A stretch of 64,000 nucleotides of DNA, from contig NZ_BMTL01000023.1 in the NCBI RefSeq assembly GCF_014649655.1, positions 106,538 to 170,537 on the forward strand, in the 5' to 3' direction. The notes below the pieces were generated by a model that worked only from the letters and a program-made list of their open reading frames with translations, was not told where the DNA came from and ran no database searches. The position numbers were made by a program, and so were the translations under genes. Of the stretch, positions 63,026 to 64,000 are shown piece after piece; positions within the stretch are counted from its first letter, which is position 1; each line of letters opens with the position of its first letter. The DNA comes from Streptomyces humidus (GTDB taxonomy: Bacteria; Actinomycetota; Actinomycetes; Streptomycetales; Streptomycetaceae).

Positions 63026-64000
63026 GCGGTGGCCAAATGAACAAGGACGAGAAACTCCTCGACTACCTCAAGTGGGTCACGGCCGACCTGCAGAAGGCGC
63101 GGGCCCGGGTCGACGAGCTGGAGTCGAGCCGGTCCGAGCCCATCGCGATCCTGGGCATGGGCTGCCGCTACCCCGGCGACGTTTCCTCGCCCGAGGACCT
63201 GTGGCGGCTGGCGGCCGACGGCGTCGACGCGATCGGCGCCTTCCCCACCGACCGCGGCTGGGACGTGGAGGGCATGTACGACCCGGACCCGGACGCGGCG
63301 GGCAAGTTCTCCGCCCGCGAAGGCGGGTTCCTCAGCGACGTCAAGGGCTTCGACCCGGCGTTCTTCGGGATCTCGCCACGCGAGGCGCTGGCGATGGCCC
63401 CGGAGCAGCGGCTGCTGCTGGAGACCACGTGGGAGGCCGTCGAACGGGCCCGCATGGACCCGCGCTCGCTGAAGGGCAGCGACACCGGGGTCTTCGTCGG
63501 CGTGCCCTACACCGGCTACGCCTCCATGGTCGACGCCACGGCGACGGGCACCGAGGGCTACGCCATGACCGGGATGCTGACCAGTGTCGCCTCCGGCCGG
63601 ATCTCCTACGTCCTCGGGCTGGAGGGGCCCACCGTCAGCATCGACACGGCCTGCTCGTCCTCGCTGGTGTCGATCCACAACGCGGTGACCGCGCTGCGGG
63701 GCGGCGAGTGCGGGCTTGCCCTGGCCGGCGGCGCGATGGCGATCCCCGTGCCGGACGGCTTCGTGGAGTTCTCGCGGCAGCGTGGACTCGCTCCGGACGG
63801 CCGCTGCAAGGCGTTCGCCGCCGCGGCGGACGGCACCGGCTGGTCCGAGGGCGTGGGCATGCTCGTGCTGGCGCGGCTCTCCGACGCCCAGCGGCTCGGG
63901 CACCCGGTGCTGGCGGTGATCCGGGGCAGTGCGGTGAACTCCGACGGGGCGTCGAACGGGCTGACGGCGCCGAACGGTCCGTCGCAGCAGCGGGTGATCC
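63022..64000 (+). CDS. modular type I polyketide synthase, N-terminal part (partial)
   Basis: The gene runs off the window end. The GTG at 63022 overlaps the regulator stop, and the ATG at 63037 is the alternative. Residues about 1-35 form an N-terminal docking coiled coil (EKLLDYLKWVTADLQKARAR), followed by a ketosynthase (PIAILGMGCRYPGDVSSPED) with the active-site Cys in VSIDTACSSSLVSIHNAV. A docking domain at the start means this subunit normally receives a chain from another PKS subunit encoded elsewhere in the cluster, so it is probably not the loading module. Confidence 0.92.
   Translation, partial: MSGGQMNKDEKLLDYLKWVTADLQKARARVDELESSRSEPIAILGMGCRYPGDVSSPEDLWRLAADGVDAIGAFPTDRGWDVEGMYDPDPDAAGKFSAREGGFLSDVKGFDPAFFGISPREALAMAPEQRLLLETTWEAVERARMDPRSLKGSDTGVFVGVPYTGYASMVDATATGTEGYAMTGMLTSVASGRISYVLGLEGPTVSIDTACSSSLVSIHNAVTALRGGECGLALAGGAMAIPVPDGFVEFSRQRGLAPDGRCKAFAAAADGTGWSEGVGMLVLARLSDAQRLGHPVLAVIRGSAVNSDGASNGLTAPNGPSQQRVI

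Overview
The window is chromosomal DNA of a high-GC actinomycete, almost certainly Streptomyces or a close relative. The signs are the codon use, frequent GTG starts, leaderless-looking promoters, a complete ram/amf (SapB) locus for aerial growth, a mycothiol-dependent formaldehyde pathway, a Streptomyces subtilisin inhibitor-type protein, a CebR box, and rare TTA codons confined to developmental and secondary-metabolism genes. No rRNA, tRNA or CRISPR array was found.

Layout. 1-9.6 kb: mixed housekeeping and stress genes (OB-fold Zn-ribbon protein, PPOX-type flavoprotein, membrane-anchored S1 protease, L,D-transpeptidase, SDR, formaldehyde operon, ABC exporter, NTF2-like protein). 9.6-14.1 kb: a non-coding stretch with short tandem repeats, then an operon of amino-acid permease, small membrane protein, nitrilase and TetR regulator behind a perfect 22-bp palindrome. 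14.3-19.6 kb: divergent TetR/secreted beta-propeller pair, GH5 glycosidase, xdhC. 19.6-22.1 kb: a 2.5-kb mobile element with 111-bp inverted terminal repeats, inserted exactly at the xdhC stop codon and carrying a truncated transposase, a MerR regulator and a coiled-coil protein. 22.5-26.2 kb: phosphoesterase, small proteins and a SpoIIE-type phosphatase.

26.4-33.6 kb is the ram cluster: ramC (class III lanthipeptide synthetase), ramS (38-aa precursor), ramA and ramB (heterodimeric exporter) and the convergent regulator ramR. ramC and ramR each hold a TTA codon. The ramR TTA is on the opposite strand to, and made of the same three base pairs as, the ramB TAA stop. A second SpoIIE-type phosphatase and a second secreted S1 protease follow. 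38.6-44.8 kb is a compact NHLP-type peptide export system: a 71-aa double-glycine precursor with an internally duplicated, cysteine-free core, a HlyD-like adaptor, a C39 peptidase ABC transporter and a second ABC transporter. No modification enzyme is next to it.

45-57.8 kb: MFS exporter with palindromic operators, Ppx/GppA phosphatase, diiron/CDGSH pair, protease inhibitor, lactate monooxygenase-like enzyme, a one-piece sigma-like/zinc-finger/TM/ricin protein, a Fic-like toxin-antitoxin pair with a 35-bp tandem triplication at the toxin end, and a GH9 cellulase behind a CebR box. 58.2-64 kb is the edge of a type I polyketide cluster: membrane O-acyltransferase, discrete acyltransferase, TTA-rich PucR-type regulator and the start of a modular PKS. 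The acyltransferase and the regulator share a duplicated promoter-leader cassette with 11-bp-spaced direct repeats.
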